A DNA stretch of 64,000 bases. Source: Marsupella aquatica. Taxonomy: Eukaryota; Marchantiophyta. Of the stretch, positions 45,423-55,925 are shown in pieces; within the stretch, counting starts at the first letter, position 1, and the number at the start of each line of letters is the position of its first letter. The DNA lies in the NCBI GenBank assembly GCA_973895155.1, contig OZ316899.1, positions 7,130,001-7,194,000 on the forward strand, given 5' to 3'. The notes under the pieces were generated by a model. The model was not told where the DNA came from, ran no database searches, and saw only the letters and a list, made by a program, of their open reading frames with translations. A program made the position numbers and the translations under genes.

Positions 45423-46351
45423 CTCGGATTCGGGCTCAGCTTAGGCTAGGTTAGCGGATAGCGGGTAGCGGCCTAACCCGAGACCACGGGTTAGCTCTAC
45501 TCGGGTTAGATAGGATAGCTAGGTTAGCCAAATTCGGGTTAGCTATGTAACTCGGGTTAGCGCAGCAATGAGTACCCCCTCTCGATTGCGGGGGCATAAC
45601 TCTCTGTGTATTTGACCAAATCGGCTATAATTGACCTCGTTGGAAAGAGGAGCTCAAGCCGCTTCCAACGCTGCTATCCACGCAGAAAATGGTTAAATAG
45701 AGAAATCGGGAGAGGAGGCGCAAGCTCGCAAAAACTATGGAGGAGGGCCGAATCCGAAGTACATAGCCAATTCGAGATAGAAATAAAGTTGCGAGTTAGG
45801 GTTCAGTAGTTAGAGATAGTGGCGGCTCTGTTAGGGCTGGGATGGGGCTCCAGCAGCGTAGTATCCACCCATTTGGGCTCAGTATGAGAGTATATAGGGC
45901 AGCCCCCGGTAGAGGCAAGGGGGGGGGACTTCAGTTGTGTGATCTCACTTAGACTGAGCAGCGGGGAGGAGCTCTGTGCAAGCAAGGCTGGACTTGGACG
46001 CTGCGTGTTGGGGAGAGCTTGGTTGTGCTATTACTCAGGGAGTAATCAGCCAAGCTTCACAGCAACGGGTTGCTAGGTTTGCGAGCTAGATTGTGGCTCT
46101 TTCTAGTGGGCAGCACAACTGGGTTCTTTTCCCCCGATACAGAGCCTTGGTGATAGGTGATGTATTGGTGATTGTAAACTGTGGGGAGGATTTCAATTCG
46201 ATTTGCGGTGGGCACATTAGGGAGGCTGAGGTCCTGATTAAGGGGCAGCAGGAGGAGCATTTACAGTTCAGTCTGGCAAGGCTACGTGATCCATGGGGAG
46301 TCCCTGCCTTTGTCTGGTGGAGAGCACTAAGGGATCTATGGCCAGAGCTGA

Positions 46352-46652
46352 GCTTGCAGGGCAAGCATGAGGCCGGGCCTCATTGCAGTCTGGGGTAGAT
46401 CGCCGTTAGGCCTGGTACCAGCCTTGAAGTCGAGTCAACTATGCATGCGTAACTTGACGTTCTGAATTGGAGGTGTGAGATCTGTATGTGCCCCCAAGAA
46501 TGAAGTGCAGTGAAGGAGGTTGAGTTCAGGATTGAGTTTGCAAGGCAAGTACGGGATTGGTTCGAGTCCAATCTGCCGTCGCAATCTGGAGTGAGCCGGG
46601 CTCAGGTTCAGGATTGAGCTTGCATGGCAAGCACGGGGCTTGCAGGGCAAGC
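46352..46652. repeat. Four GCTTGC-N3-GCAAGC hairpins in X
   Basis: Stems at 46352-46366, 46618-46632 and 46638-46652, with a degenerate copy at 46536-46550. Identical to the left-duplication set. Confidence 0.7.
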
Positions 46653-47292
46653 ACGTCACAATCTGGAGGAGACAGCCTTCGGCCCTAGTATTCGGATCAA
46701 GTGTTCTCAGTGAACTATTGTGCACATCTTTGAATCTAATTGAGTTTTCCTCTCAGGCCTCATTTCTCTCATGGATGTGTGTGTGTGTGAGGAAATATGA
46801 GTGTATGATGGAACTAGCAGCGCCACTGAGAGGTGTACCGGGTGCATTGAAGCGGGCTGGGTGAGGACTGTCATAGCTCTGATTGTTGAGAGTGGAATGG
46901 CAGAGTGGTGGGGCAATGGCTTAGAAGTCCCTAAGCCGGGAATCAGTCAGGAGTCACTGGTTTATGGGTACATTCCGGCGGCGGAATAGAAACATACCTA
47001 TGATAGTAAGCATATGTATAGACCTATTGCGCACCGTAGTGCTAGGCCCTGTGTGTACGGGCCCGATATGAAGACCCCTTCTCACCAGAACTATCATGAG
47101 CGCAGATCTGATCCCCAACCTTGGTTCCTTGGGATTGAGCTTGGGTGATGTGTGATAGAGTCTTGCTATGATAGTCTGGTGTTAAGGGCATAAACTGGTG
47201 TTTATCGGCATTCACAACATCCCTTCGTGATCCTCAGGTACAAGGAGATGGTTTTGGCACCCATAGTGACGTTTTTGGTGTTAAGACCCATG

Positions 47293-49398
47293 TCAATCGC
47301 GTGACACCCGACGTGCTTTTACTGCGGCAACCAACTCCTGATTGAAGAAACAGGCTACCTTCCGGGCCATGAACTCCCCGGTATCCCGGGAAATTTGATG
47401 AGAGAAATCTCCCAGAAGCCCGTTCAGAAATGTACCCGGTACGAAGAGTTCCGGGTGGTCCAGGTTGTGCCTGTCCGGAGTTGGGCACGGGAAGACGTCA
47501 ACACGCGCGGGGGCCGGGGCAGTGACATCCAGCCCTGGGGACGTAGTGTTGGAAGGGGTTGGAGTGTCCTCCTGCAGCAATGTCCGGTTCTCCGGAATAG
47601 CCACCGGTGGGTCTTTGGGAGACCCGGGCTCGAGTAAGGCCTCCGCTGTACCGACTTTTGTACTTGGCCCGGCCTGTTGGATCGCATCTACGGTTGCAAT
47701 AACCGACCCATCCGGTACCTCCTCGGTTACAACTACAGCTACTTGTGGAGGTGGGGTGGGTGAAGCCTGCGTGTCCGCTGGACTTCGGGTCTCGGGTTGG
47801 GGCCGTCTCTCTAAGGCCGGGAAAACCCACCTAGCTGGGACCAGCTTTGTAATGTTGACACGGGGAAGGGTTCGTCGATCGAACCGAGTGTACCACTCAA
47901 GAATGATCTCAATGTGGCTAGCAAAATACGCCTTCCCGCCAATGTATAGCGTCTTTCTTTGCCGCTCCATCTCTTCATGGAATTTCTTAGCGAAGTACGA
48001 CGCCCACTTCCTAGGTCGATAGTTCTCGACCTGGATAACCTGGGCAGCGGAGATCTCCCCCCGGGATTTCATCATGTGGAGGGCGTACCTTTGGAACTCC
48101 AGTCGCTCAGCTATCTCGGGGATGAGGCAGGTCCTCATCACGAACCCGTTGTCCACTGCTCCCTCTGAGGGAAAACTCGAGGATTGGTACTTGGCTCCCT
48201 TGCCCCCAGGAGCCCGTGATTTGACTTGATGGTCACCTTTGGGTAACCCGAAGATCATCTTGAGCCGTTCTTCCGTGAGGGACATATTCCTTCCTCGCAG
48301 CCAAGTATGTTGACGTGCTTCATCATAATTCTTGATGAATTCCGTCATGTCCTCCCCGTAGAACCTGCAAGTGTTCCAGGGGAGAGAGGCAAGGTGCTCA
48401 AATCCCTGAGTCTTCAGGTACACCGCATGCTTGGGATGGAGGATGTTTTTATGCACGTTTTCCCCCATGCGGTGCATTGTCACCTTGGCCACGGCTACCA
48501 TGGTCAATGGTAACCCGGATGCAGCGGCGGGTTCCTTCCTCTTCTTCCCCCGTGACTGGCTCGGGGAGGGTGACACCTCCCCATCCTCTCGATCAGGCAT
48601 AGGTAGTGCTACCGCCCTTAGTATTGGGCCCGGGGCGGCCACGGTCACCGTGTTGTCTGCTGGAGCCGCTCCTTGGGTCCGAGCATGGGGAGGGGACGAT
48701 GTAGTGTCATCCCCCTGAGTGTTTGCTCCTCTGGGCCGCCTGAGCAAGGGTGGGGTAGCCTCGTTGTCGTCGCTAAGGTCCACAGCATTGATAACGGAGC
48801 GTACTTGTACTGGCGGGGTGATCGGCGGTGGGGGTTGGCTAGGCTGTGGCTGAGACTGAGATTGAAGCTGAGCCTGAGCCTGAGTCTGCGTTGGTGCGAG
48901 TACGGGTATGGGGTCGACTGGGCTGGCGCCGGCGGTTGAGGGTCTAGTTCCCATGAAGCTCTGCAGGTGCTGGTAGAAGTTCTCCCAAGCAAGTGCAGAC
49001 AACCTTGTCGAACGGGTAGTGCTGGACTCGCTGTTGATGATAGCCCGAACCTGAGCAGGGATGTGGTTGAAGTGATGTCGTTGCAAGTCGATCGTACCCG
49101 GGATATTGAAGACCTCGTTCGGAAGCCAAAGCAATGCTTCCCAAAAACCGATATATTTGTCTCCGTTGAAGAAGTACCCAGATACCTCTGCTGGTTGGTA
49201 AAGCTCGCTCTGAGATGGGTAGTCAAAGTTAAGGATATAGTGGTGTCGTCCTGCTAGGCGGATGGCTCTCTCATACTCGCGTTCAATTTCGTATCGGCGG
49301 GGGTTGGCGTGTTTCAATGAGTCGGCCAAGTGTCTTCCAATAGATAGGAACTGCGTCCAGAATCGAATGGCCGAACTGGAGAGGATCGTGTGCAACAT
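47293..49398 (-). CDS. Large X protein, 701 residues, intact plant-mobile-like protein
   Basis: Uninterrupted frame from ATG 49398. The N-terminal third holds RFWTQFLSIGRHLADSLKH and YIGFWEALLWLPNEVFNIPG. A Gln/Pro-rich linker (TQTQAQAQLQSQSQPQPSQ) and a basic GKKRKEP segment, a possible nuclear signal, follow. The mobile-like domain is near residues 330-400 (GFEHLASLPWNTCRFYG ... MIFGLPKG), with IQVENYRPRKWASYFAKKF and ILEWYTRFDRR after it. The tail is Pro/Thr-rich, ending FFNQELVAAVKARR. The LPW...GLP.G pattern is shared with the Y proteins and the 58970 gene. No catalytic motif is recognised. A TATA box lies 100 bases upstream. This is the only long intact transposon frame in the window. 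Role in mobility is inferred from position only. Confidence 0.75.
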   Translation of the reverse strand: MLHTILSSSAIRFWTQFLSIGRHLADSLKHANPRRYEIEREYERAIRLAGRHHYILNFDYPSQSELYQPAEVSGYFFNGDKYIGFWEALLWLPNEVFNIPGTIDLQRHHFNHIPAQVRAIINSESSTTRSTRLSALAWENFYQHLQSFMGTRPSTAGASPVDPIPVLAPTQTQAQAQLQSQSQPQPSQPPPPITPPVQVRSVINAVDLSDDNEATPPLLRRPRGANTQGDDTTSSPPHARTQGAAPADNTVTVAAPGPILRAVALPMPDREDGEVSPSPSQSRGKKRKEPAAASGLPLTMVAVAKVTMHRMGENVHKNILHPKHAVYLKTQGFEHLASLPWNTCRFYGEDMTEFIKNYDEARQHTWLRGRNMSLTEERLKMIFGLPKGDHQVKSRAPGGKGAKYQSSSFPSEGAVDNGFVMRTCLIPEIAERLEFQRYALHMMKSRGEISAAQVIQVENYRPRKWASYFAKKFHEEMERQRKTLYIGGKAYFASHIEIILEWYTRFDRRTLPRVNITKLVPARWVFPALERRPQPETRSPADTQASPTPPPQVAVVVTEEVPDGSVIATVDAIQQAGPSTKVGTAEALLEPGSPKDPPVAIPENRTLLQEDTPTPSNTTSPGLDVTAPAPARVDVFPCPTPDRHNLDHPELFVPGTFLNGLLGDFSHQISRDTGEFMARKVACFFNQELVAAVKARRVSRD

Positions 49399-49865
49399 TC
49401 AGAGGAGATAGCAGCGGCGACTAAGAGCAAACGAGAGAGCTGGGGTCGAAGCTGGCGCGTGGACTGATGGAGTGGTGCACTACAAAGGGTCGGCTCCCTT
49501 TTTATACCTTGAGGGCTTGTCGATCCCCCGATGTCTCCTCATTGCCTATAGGCTGAACCGTTCACGCTTGTAGTGTACCGGCCACTCCACCAGTCTGAGT
49601 TAGCGCGTGTCAGTGGCCGCTTCCCTAAGTTTGTTATACGGACCCGAGGGAGGTGCCCCTCCACGCTCGCAACCCGGGCGTGCGAATGGCGACACGCCGC
49701 CAGTCCGAACATGAATTCCCCTTATTGACTAATGATTTCCTACTCATAATGGTTACCTAAATACTGTTGTTATGCTAATAATAGCGGCCTAAGATACCCC
49801 TAACGCGCGTGCTAAGCGCGGTCCAGACTGAATTACTCATTACTCGCCATACCGGCGGCGTCACA
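49399..49865. other. X right noncoding region
   Basis: Upstream region of the X gene and right terminus. No other gene. A GCGCGTGCTAAGCGCG near-palindrome lies at 49804-49820, close to the terminus. Confidence 0.5.
49498..49506 (-). promoter_or_regulatory. TATA box upstream of the large X gene
   Basis: TATAAAAAG on the minus strand, in the context GGTATAAAAAGGGAGCC, about 100 bases before the ATG at 49398. Spacing suits a transcript starting near 49470. Confidence 0.55.
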
Positions 49866-50777
49866 CAAGTGAACCAACTACCGACTCCTCCAACTTACGA
49901 CAGGGCCTACCAACAAAGTGGACAAAAGTTCCTAAGTTGGCTCTCCACAATGGAGATTCATCTCCAAGCGTGCGTTGAGCGTTCCACTTGGGCTACCACA
50001 GCCGCTCCTTACCTGAAGGACTATGCCTTGACTTGGTACAAGTCATGGAAGAAGTTGCGAGAGGACTCCTCCTTGCCATTAACTTGGGAAAACGTGGTTG
50101 AGGGACTCCGTGCTCATGTCACCACTAAGTACCCGGGGCGGCACGCTCAAAAATGTGTAACAAAGATGAGCTTCAAGGGTGATATCCAAAAGTTCATCAC
50201 TTATTACCAGAACCAGTTGGCGTGTATCCTGGCGGGGCAAGAGACCCTACATACACAGCTTCACAACTTTATAGTGAAGCTCCAGCCGTTGCTCAGGGAA
50301 AAGTTACAGGAAAAGTGTCACGAGTTCAAAACGCTTTCTGACGCCTTTGACAAGGCCACTACGTTGGTGAATAACTTGGCAAAGGTGGGTGCCAAGGGAT
50401 CTGAGGGGTAAGCTGGGAAAGCAAAAAGTCTCAAGAATAAGCGTAAGCAACCTGAGGGGGTGGGGGCCGGTGGTTTGGATCCCCAGCCCCAGAATGGAGA
50501 AGCTAAGCAAAACCGGAAGGCCGACAACTTCAAGAAAGGAACCTCATCGCCGCAGAAAGCAAAGAAGTAGGCACTCATGGAGCAAAGGCGGGCTGAAGGT
50601 TTGTGCTTCATGTGTGGTGCCATGGGCCATCAAAGTAAGGATTGTTCCACGAAAGGCGTCAAGCCAAGCGGAGATAGAGGGCAGAAGAGCATTAAGGTAA
50701 GTATTGCTCTAACCAAACCCTTAGTAGCTGACAAGGTCCTCGTAGGGGATGTTCCTGATGCAAGAGAAGATACCTAA
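49866..50777 (+). pseudogene. Gypsy 2 gag, C-terminal part with zinc knuckle
   Basis: Resumes after X: NQLPTPPTYDRAYQQSGQKF, TWYKSWKKLREDSSLPLTW, FKGDIQKFITYYQNQLACI, open to a TAA at 50409. The zinc knuckle CFMCGAMGHQSKDC follows near 50604-50645. This copy keeps the capsid region in one frame, unlike gypsy 1. Confidence 0.9.
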
Positions 50778-50788
50778 AGTTTAAGACA

Positions 50789-51367
50789 ATGGATCCTGAA
50801 AAACTGATTTTTATGAATGTCACTTCTAATGGTAATCTGGGTGTTTCTTTGGTGGATACAGGTGCGATCGCCTGCTTCATAAGTGGGCAGGCAGCGGCAC
50901 GTCTTGGGGTGGACGTGCAAGAGTTGCTACAACCGTTAGTGTGCAAGTTTGCCAACAACACAAAGGGGTTAGTGTCAAGAGTGGTACATAGACTTTGAGT
51001 AGAGGTCATAGGCAAACAACAAAATTTTGTTAATCAGGAGATGTTCTACGTTCTAGACGGTCTAGCCATAGACTTCATTTTGTTGGTAGGTTATCTCAGA
51101 AAGCATAATGTTACCTTGAAACCGGGAGATGAAGTGCTCCATTTTCCCAATAAGGGCGGTGAGCCCATCGTTGTACACGAAGTTACCAAAAATAAATTAA
51201 AATTTCTCAAAGTAAGTAAAGTGTCGTGGTTGTCTCCGTGTGTATTGGCAAAGCAATGGTGGAAAGACTTCAAGGGTGGACATGAATGTTTCTTCTTTCA
51301 TCTCCACCCAATTAAGGAGGCTGCTTCGCAGCCGAAGGTCAAGTCAGCTAAGGTTGGGCCCGATTGA
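50789..51367 (+). pseudogene. Gypsy 2 aspartic protease and spacer
   Basis: DTGA active site in GVSLVDTGAIACFISGQAA, followed by QELLQPLVCKFANNTKG. After a stop at 50996 the frame reads MFYVLDGLAIDFILLVGYLRKH to a TGA at 51365. Homologous to 13801-14390 but with fewer breaks. Confidence 0.87.
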
Positions 51368-52160
51368 ATTCCTGAAATTTTAGAGGAATTCAATGACGTG
51401 CTCTCGCAGAAGCTACCTAAAGGTTTACCCCCGCGGAGAGAAGAGGATCACCAAGTTGAGTTGGAGCTAGGTTTGGCTCCTCACGCTAAAGCTCCTTATC
51501 GTTTGAACCTGAACAAACAAATGATGTTGAAGAACGCCTTGGAAGAGTTGATCGACCAAGGGTTCATTCGCCCTAGTAAAAGTCCTTATGGGGCGACTGC
51601 GCTGTTTGTGTCTAAAAAGGATGGTACTTTGAGATTGTGCACAGATTATCGGGCCCTCAATAAGCAGACAGTAAAGAACAAGTACCCGTTACCTCATATG
51701 GATGACCTCTTTGATTGCCTCTCCGGGGCTAGGAAGTTTTCAAAGGTGGACTTGCGGTCTGGGTATTACAAGATCCGCATAGCTAAGGGAGACAAGTATA
51801 AGATTGCGATGTGCACAAGGTTCGAATCCTATGAGTTTTTGGTTATGCCGTTTGGGTTGTGTAATGCAACTACAACCTTCATGACGATGATGAATATCAT
51901 CGTTCATGACTTGTTGGACCAAGGAGTGGTCGTCTTTATTGATGACATCCTAATCTACTCAAAAGCATTGGAGGAACATGAGCAATTGCTCAGAGAAGTG
52001 TTCTCTCGCCTTCATAAGGCTTGTCTCTTTGCTAAACCTAGCAAGTACAAGTTTGCAATGAACAAGATTCAGTTCCTGGGCCATACCTTTACCCCGAAAG
52101 GGATTACGCCTAGTCAGGACAAGCTTAAGGAGATCAAAGAATGGGAGCACCCATCCAATG
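51368..52160 (+). pseudogene. Gypsy 2 reverse transcriptase, N-terminal part
   Basis: Open frame with LNKQMMLKNALEELIDQGFI, LFVSKKDGTLRLCTDYRALN, KVDLRSGYYKIRIAKGDKYK, VMPFGLCNATTTFMTMMN and an intact catalytic VVFIDDILIYS, then FLGHTFTPKGITPSQDKLKE. It is cut after HPSNE by an LTR fragment. The catalytic box is preserved here and lost in gypsy 1. Confidence 0.92.
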
Positions 52161-53444
52161 AGTTGCAGAACTCGACTACCTTAACACTTAGCTTCGGCGT
52201 CACTGACTCCGACGCCGAGCTCCCTTATGGTCCAGGCCCGGATAGGCCATCCGGGGAGGACTTAACATGGGGAGACTTGTGGGCAATGAGACGTGGCACT
52301 GGCGAGGCAAGGGGCCAAGCTGGGGACACAAACTAAGGACTTGGACTAGCCTATGGCTGGTCGGGTCAAGGGGAAATGGGCTGGGCTCAAGGATGGTCAT
52401 CTGGACTGTCGGATGGGCTTTGAGTTCTGAGGGCTTGGGAGTGAGATCCTCTTGGGCCCAAGGCCAATGGAGTTGACGCCATTGGCAACGGACGCTTGGG
52501 GCGCAAGTTGTGGCCCGATCCGGGTTGGGCCAATCGGGGGCCCCGAGCGGCAATCAGACCTGAGGGCCTAGGCATGAGCACTGGGTCGGCCCGGTCACAA
52601 CGGGCTAAGGCACTCCGCTTGCGGATGCCTATCAAGAAAGTTATGGGCGTTGCCAGTTGGTGGCACGCCCATTATGCGCGATGGGATCCGGGTTGGGGGC
52701 CAAATGTTAGGGACCAAAGCTGGTCCGAGGGTGGCAGGTCTCCAGAAGCATATATGAGGGGAGTGGTGTCTCCCTGGGGGCTAAGGGCGAGTCGAAGTCG
52801 TGAGCCGCGGCGGTCGCGACACTAAGGGAAACCGCCAAACGGAAATGGCGATATCTTTCTAACGGGAAGTTTGTTGGAGGACTTCTTAGGTGTGTTGGAA
52901 AGCTCTTGAAGAGGGGTACGCCCTTCTGAGCTCATATGGGTCTGGGGGTGCCATGGGTTCTCGTGGTTTGTGGGTGTTAGCTCGCTTGCTTGCCAAATCC
53001 TGCCAAACAACAGCCAAGCCGCGTTCAGCCTCCCAAGGGAGCTTGCGTTGGGGAGGCAAGGCCAAGTAGGTATGGAGGCAGAGTCCCAAGGGCGCTCGGT
53101 CCCTAGACCATCGGTGGGGCCTACCGGGAGCGGTTGTTAGAGTCGGGGCCATTCTGGTCCCGGCGTGTTGGGACAAGCTTTAGGACAAGCTACGCTATTC
53201 GGGCCATGAGCATGTCCTGAGGTCAGGGCGGTCAATTGGTGATGGATAGGTACGAGGGGGAACCCGGGCCGCGCCCAAGGAAGGAGCTGTCCTGGACGGA
53301 CAGTGGGCGTGGGTTCTGATTCCGGCTTATGGCATCGGGAGGACCTATCGCTGACCTATTTCCCAACGTCTGTTGAGCTTGAGTTAGGATGCTAGACTTG
53401 GCGAGTTCTAGATCCGGTGGGGTTACTTACCGAGTTGCTTAGTT
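52161..53444 (+). repeat. Gypsy LTR fragment inserted in gypsy 2 pol
   Basis: About 1.28 kb of LTR starting TGCAGAACTCGACTACC and ending around TTACTTACCGAGTTGCT, so it lacks the last 200 bases. Fourteen bases of pol present in gypsy 1 (TAAGGCAGGTTAGA) are missing at the joint and no target duplication is seen, so this is not a clean solo LTR. Confidence 0.8.
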
Positions 53445-54150
53445 GCCTTCTTAGGATTTACGGGGTTCTATCGGATATACATGAAAGACTATGCAAGGGT
53501 CGTGCGGCCCCTGAACGCGCTAACATTGAAATACAAAGTGTTTGTGTGGACACAAGATTGCAAGTTAGCATTCCTAGAACTTAAGCGCCTAATGATAACA
53601 TCGTCGGTTCTAAAGTTACCTGAGATGGGGAAGCCGTTTGAGATTTGGACAGACGCAAGTGATTACGCCATTGGCGCCTGTCCTCATCAAGATGGGCATC
53701 TTGTGGCCTTTGAGTCATGCAAGTTGGAAAATCATTAGATCACACCAAAAAGGGAAATGTATGTTGTGATCTATGCGTTGAAGAAGTGGGAGATTTAAGA
53801 ACGGTCCCAAAGTGGTAATCCACACAGATAGCTTGTCGGCCGGGTACTTCAGTTCTAAGCCAAGGCTGAACCCCAAGGAAATGCGTTGGCAGATGTTCTT
53901 GGCGGATTTTGATTTTGACGTCCGTCACATTCCTCGGAAGACAAACATGGCAGCTGACGCATTATCGCGTAAGGACCATCATCGTGTCAATGGGATCACG
54001 ATGCTCAAATCCAAGTGGCCAAAGGTTCTGGCCACGGCGTATGGGGATGACAGGTTAGCTAAGGAATGGCAAAGCAATGGGGGTAGCCAAGGCAAGGTAA
54101 GGCATGTGTCATTGGGGTTGGATACGATGCATAATGTTCAGTTATGGTGA
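53445..54150 (+). pseudogene. Gypsy 2 RT C-terminus and RNase H
   Basis: AFLGFTGFYRIYMKDYARVV, then RNase H with FEIWTDASDYAIGACPHQDG (first catalytic Asp present), KKWEI and MAADALSRKD. A TAG at 53736 stands where gypsy 1 has TGG (LENHW), and a small deletion near 53796 removes a few codons. Confidence 0.88.
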
Positions 54151-55505
54151 TACAAGCAAAGGCGTGTGTACATACCAGAGTCTCCAAGGTTAGAGGTTCT
54201 GCAAAAGTACCACGACTTGCCCTGGGGAGGGCATGGAGGACAAGCCGCTACGTATCGCAGCATGTCGCAAGATGTGTATTGGCCGGACATGAAGCAATTG
54301 GTCCTTTGCCATGTGCAAAGTTGTTACTCGTGCCAAAAGAACCAAACGGTCTATAGGGCAAAAGGAGGAATTCTGCAACCCTTACCGGTAGCTGCGGCTC
54401 TATGGGAGTCTATCTCCCATGGACTTCATTGTTGGGTTACCTGAGTCCCATGGCAATAACTCCATCTTAACAATTGTGGATCATTTTTCCAAGATGGCGT
54501 ATTTCTTGCCTACTACAAAAATGGTTTTGGCCCAAGAGGTTGCCAGTCTAGTATTTGACAATGTCTTCCGATAATTGGGATTGCCATTGCATATCTTGTC
54601 CGATCGCAATACCAAGTTCACAGACCATTTTTGGAAGGCGTTGTTCAGGTTATCCGGAATTGACCTGACTAGAGGATCAACGTATCATCATGAGACAGAT
54701 GGCCAAACAGAATGGGTGAATGATATCGTGGAGGCCTACTTGTGTCACTTTGTGATGGCCAATCAAAATTAATTGGTCAAAGCACTTAACAATGGCCAAG
54801 TTTAGGTATAACTCGACCAAGCATTCGACAAAGGGGTTTGTGCCATTTGTGTTGGCCACAGGGAGGACGCCAAGAGCGCCCTCCTGGTTTATAAATCCGG
54901 AAGCTTGGCGGACGGAAAGCAAGGTTCCTTCTATAGACGATTTTATTTGAGAGCGGCGCCTAGTTGTGGAAGCGGCTACCAAGGGTATGACCCTTGCCCA
55001 AAGTTGGTACAAGGAGCAAGGGGATAAAAATTGACGCGAGGTAAGCTTTGAAATTGGGGAGAGCGTCTGGTTGCAGTTGAGACTTGAACAATACCACGAG
55101 AACATAAGTAGGAAGCTGGCTCCCAGATACGGGGCCCTATCGTTACATACCATGGGCCCACAAGGATAATCCGGTTTTGGTGGTGTTAGAGACACCCAAG
55201 GAAATGGGCGTGGGAAAAAGCTACCATGTTAGCCGGCTCAAGAAGGATGTCAAAGACAATGATCCCAACCTGGATCAGGTCTTGCGTCCGGACGCCATGC
55301 TGGTGGAGGACGCTGAGGAGTTTGAGGTGGAGGCAATTCTGGACACCGTTACAAACGCAAGTTGGGAAGGCAAATCTTAGAGTATTTGGTGAAGTGGGCT
55401 GGCTATGATCAGGCCGAGAGTACTTGGGAACCGGAAGAAAATTTGGGTAATGCCTCAGAGATCCTTGGAAGCTATCGTAAACGAAGCGGCCTATCGCTGT
55501 TGTGA
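54151..55505 (+). pseudogene. Gypsy 2 integrase and chromodomain
   Basis: HHCC region (LPWGGHGGQAATYRSM ... VQSCYSCQKNQTVY), core fragments LPLHILSDRNTKFTDHFWKA and ETDGQTEWVNDIVEAYL (the last catalytic Glu reads Trp, TEW for TER shifted by decay), VWLQLRLEQYHENI, then chromodomain pieces FEVEAILDT and EYLVKWAGYDQAESTWEPEE. Several stops and frame changes make it more damaged than the gypsy 1 integrase. Confidence 0.88.
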
Positions 55506-55925
55506 ACTGGTACAGGCAATTGTAGCTACCTTTGTGAGTTGTATCCTGGTTTCACTCCTCTCGGCCTCTTAAGGTTAAAGTTGGATTGCGTTGGTGCTAG
55601 AGATTGTTGGGCGGCCAATTTGTTTTTTGCGAGTGGAAGTAGATGGTGCCCGCCTTACATCTGTGGGCGGGCTGGTTCAAACCAAAGGGGAGTACCCCAA
55701 GGGGAGAACAGTGGGTCCGACGAGTTTGGAGTTAGCTTACCCAATTGGACTGGCATCCTACTTGGATAAGTGGGATAGGTTGGAAATTCCTAAGTCTGGA
55801 ATGCGCATACCAACCTGGTTTGCATCAGCCTTATGGGCAAACCATCTGTTACCTCATAAAAAGTTTAAGGCCCAAAGTGGTCTAGGCGTGTTGGAACGTT
55901 TACTGAGGTCACACGGACGTGACCA
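55506..55925 (+). other. Gypsy 2 3' untranslated region
   Basis: No gene; homologous to 25941-26360. Confidence 0.7.

Larger units (their letters stand above)
44879..47292. other. X central noncoding region
   Basis: 2.4 kb between the two X frames. It contains the 26-bp array, a G9 run near 45919, the hairpins, and the inverted shared motif at 46966-47000. No gene, and no open frame with convincing composition. Confidence 0.5.
37273..48159. repeat. Right copy of the 10.9-kb direct repeat
   Basis: This is the counterpart of 1-10888. Here both edges run on into uninterrupted element sequence: LINE 2 continues to the left of 37273 and X continues to the right of 48159. This copy is therefore the ancestral arrangement and the left copy carries the breakpoint. 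If the duplication is tandem, the unit is 10889-48159 (37,271 bp). Confidence 0.95.
43411..49865 (-). mobile_element. Element X: 6.46-kb TG...CA element with 5-bp target duplication, no LTRs
   Basis: It starts TGTCACGTCATCGG, ends CCGGCGGCGTCACA, and is flanked by CAAGT (43406-43410 and 49866-49870). Joining the flanks restores gag order as in gypsy 1 (FQVNQLPTPPTY). Termini form an imperfect inverted repeat (TGTCACGTCRTCGG against TGTGACGCCGCCGG). I looked for matching LTRs at the two ends and found none. Gene content is a 701-codon intact frame near the right end and a coiled-coil frame near the left, both minus strand. No transposase, RT or integrase motif seen. Confidence 0.78.

Noticed and set aside
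43411-49865. X as an ordinary LTR retrotransposon or LARD
   Set aside because: The first and last kilobase do not match each other directly, and no PBS or polypurine tract sits next to either end.
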